Assembly (NCBI RefSeq): GCF_014699035.1
Contig: NZ_JACXAA010000015.1
Span: 1-64,000 of the forward strand
Source of the DNA: Spirosoma validum
GTDB lineage: Bacteria; Bacteroidota; Bacteroidia; Cytophagales; Spirosomataceae
Direction of reading: 5' to 3'
Length of the DNA: 64,000 nt
The position numbers and the translations under genes were made by a program. Positions 63,229-64,000 of this stretch are shown here, in pieces; position 1 is the stretch's first letter, and each line of letters starts with the position of its first letter. Below the pieces are notes generated by a model. It had not been told where the DNA came from. It saw nothing but the letters and a program-made list of their open reading frames with translations, and searched no databases.

Positions 63229-63797
63229 GGTGTTGTCACTAATTTCTTCAATGCCTGTATGCAACGATATTTCCTGGTCTTCGCATTGTCGGCAGTGCCC
63301 AGATTAAAGTCGTCGGCAATTTCCTGCATTGTCTTTTTGTCAAAATAAAAGGCGGTCAGTATATCCTGGCAGGTTTTGCCGAGTTTGCCGAACAGGGCCC
63401 AGGCAGACCGAAGCTCATCTTCATCGATCAACACCTCTTCCGGACTGCGGTCATTCAGCAGTTGATTGCGGCTGTATTTCTCATGGCGCTGATTAACCGC
63501 ATTACGTTTAGTCCACTCCTTAAGCCAGAGATTACTGGCAATGCCGTAGATGTACGTCGTCACTTTAGCGTCGTGATGAACCTGATACTTACTTGTCCAG
63601 ACATTCTGAAGAAAGGCAAGGATCGTTTCCTGGAATAAATCATTGGCGTCGTCTTCGCTTCCCCCTTTTCGGGTAACCAGATTCGTGATATTTCGCTGGC
63701 ACTGTTCATAAAGGTACGTAACGATGTCTTCTGTGATCGCAACCTGCTTACTCTGCAAACCATCAACAATCTGCTGATCAGTAAAGGATTTCTTCAT
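63225..63797 (-). CDS. ECF-type RNA polymerase sigma factor
   Basis: The 190-residue protein has sigma region 2 (EDDANDLFQETILAFLQNVW, then TTYIYGIASNLWLKEW) and region 4 (CQDILTAFYFDKKTMQEIADDF, KTRKYRCIQALKKLV). The length is standard for ECF sigma factors. It is the first gene of the four-gene minus-strand operon and is coupled to its anti-sigma-like partner by an ATGA overlap. The start at 63797 is the first ATG and gives a usual N-terminus. A divergent gene appears to start at 63960. Confidence 0.9.
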   Translation of the reverse strand: MKKSFTDQQIVDGLQSKQVAITEDIVTYLYEQCQRNITNLVTRKGGSEDDANDLFQETILAFLQNVWTSKYQVHHDAKVTTYIYGIASNLWLKEWTKRNAVNQRHEKYSRNQLLNDRSPEEVLIDEDELRSAWALFGKLGKTCQDILTAFYFDKKTMQEIADDFNLGTADNAKTRKYRCIQALKKLVTTP

Positions 63798-63959
63798 GCA
63801 TTTGGGAGGAAGTTATTTGCCTTATATACCACCTGAAGAGGGAGAGGTAACAGCCGAAAAAAAAGTCACTATTTTTTTAAAGAGAACCGCGGGAAATCAA
63901 AAAAACGACGCGTGGAACAGTGAGTTCGGACGAACCGGATTCATTAAACCTCCTATGCT

Positions 63960-64000
63960 ATGCGTTTATCAGTCAAAAACACCCTGATTCTTGGTGCCAT
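63960..64000 (+). CDS. Probable start of a divergent gene (partial)
   Basis: An ATG at 63960 opens a frame reading MRLSVKNTLILGA to the window edge, with a hydrophobic start suggestive of a signal peptide. It is divergent from the sigma gene with 162 bp between. Too little is present to assign a function. Confidence 0.35.
   Translation, partial: MRLSVKNTLILGA

Overview
The window looks like a chromosomal segment of a Bacteroidota bacterium of the order Cytophagales, probably a Spirosoma-like member. The evidence is three SusC/SusD outer-membrane uptake pairs, promoters of the Bacteroidota TTG-N18-20-TAnnTTTG type, weak Shine-Dalgarno sites, and proteins (YebC, S21, SufC/D, LysA, MetX/MetY) of Bacteroidota character. 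No rRNA, tRNA, CRISPR array, phage or intact insertion sequence was found. The genus is an inference from gene content, not a database match.

Layout. 1-6.7 kb: housekeeping and salvage (yebC, lysA, a PhoD-like phosphatase, a NagB-type deaminase, an NCS2 purine permease and an exported MTA/SAH-type nucleosidase). 6.8-10.5 kb: a GH1-like glycosidase, a META-domain lipoprotein, a class 3 lipase and an esterase. 9.7-13.9 kb (minus strand): a methionine operon, metY-metX-SGNH hydrolase-esterase, behind a very clear SAM-I (S-box) riboswitch. 14-18.5 kb: a dciA-like gene, then a minus-strand envelope-glycan group (GT2, GT87-like transferase, methyltransferase, polysaccharide deacetylase) that contains the decayed tail of a second GT2 gene. 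18.6-24.6 kb: an NhaP-type antiporter divergent from a Kir-type potassium channel, LdcA, an SDR and an exported M20 amidohydrolase.

24.8-34.8 kb: two adjacent SusC/SusD loci without glycosidases, followed at 35-37.6 kb by an arginine-deiminase-family enzyme and a CtlX-type citrulline hydrolase, which hints at nitrogen-rich rather than glycan substrates. 37.7-41.8 kb: a MarR regulator with a repeated operator, small and exported proteins, and an SDR. 41.9-46.5 kb: sufC-sufD (no sufB or sufS nearby), xerC, rpsU and a Ppx/GppA phosphatase. 46.6-51.2 kb: a third SusC/SusD pair on the minus strand. 51.4-52.8 kb: a MarR-DinB-DUF4442 operon. 53.6 kb: a MITE-like element.

54.8-58.8 kb carries eboD-eboE-eboF, half of the widespread ebo (edb) metabolite cluster. 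60.7-63.8 kb (minus strand) is a tightly coupled four-gene operon. It holds an ECF sigma factor, a membrane TPR protein with an anti-sigma-like N-terminus, a long protein whose C-terminal half resembles a second ECF sigma factor, and a second anti-sigma-like membrane protein. This doubled sigma/anti-sigma cassette is the most unusual system I see. Long perfect hairpins mark several convergent gene ends.
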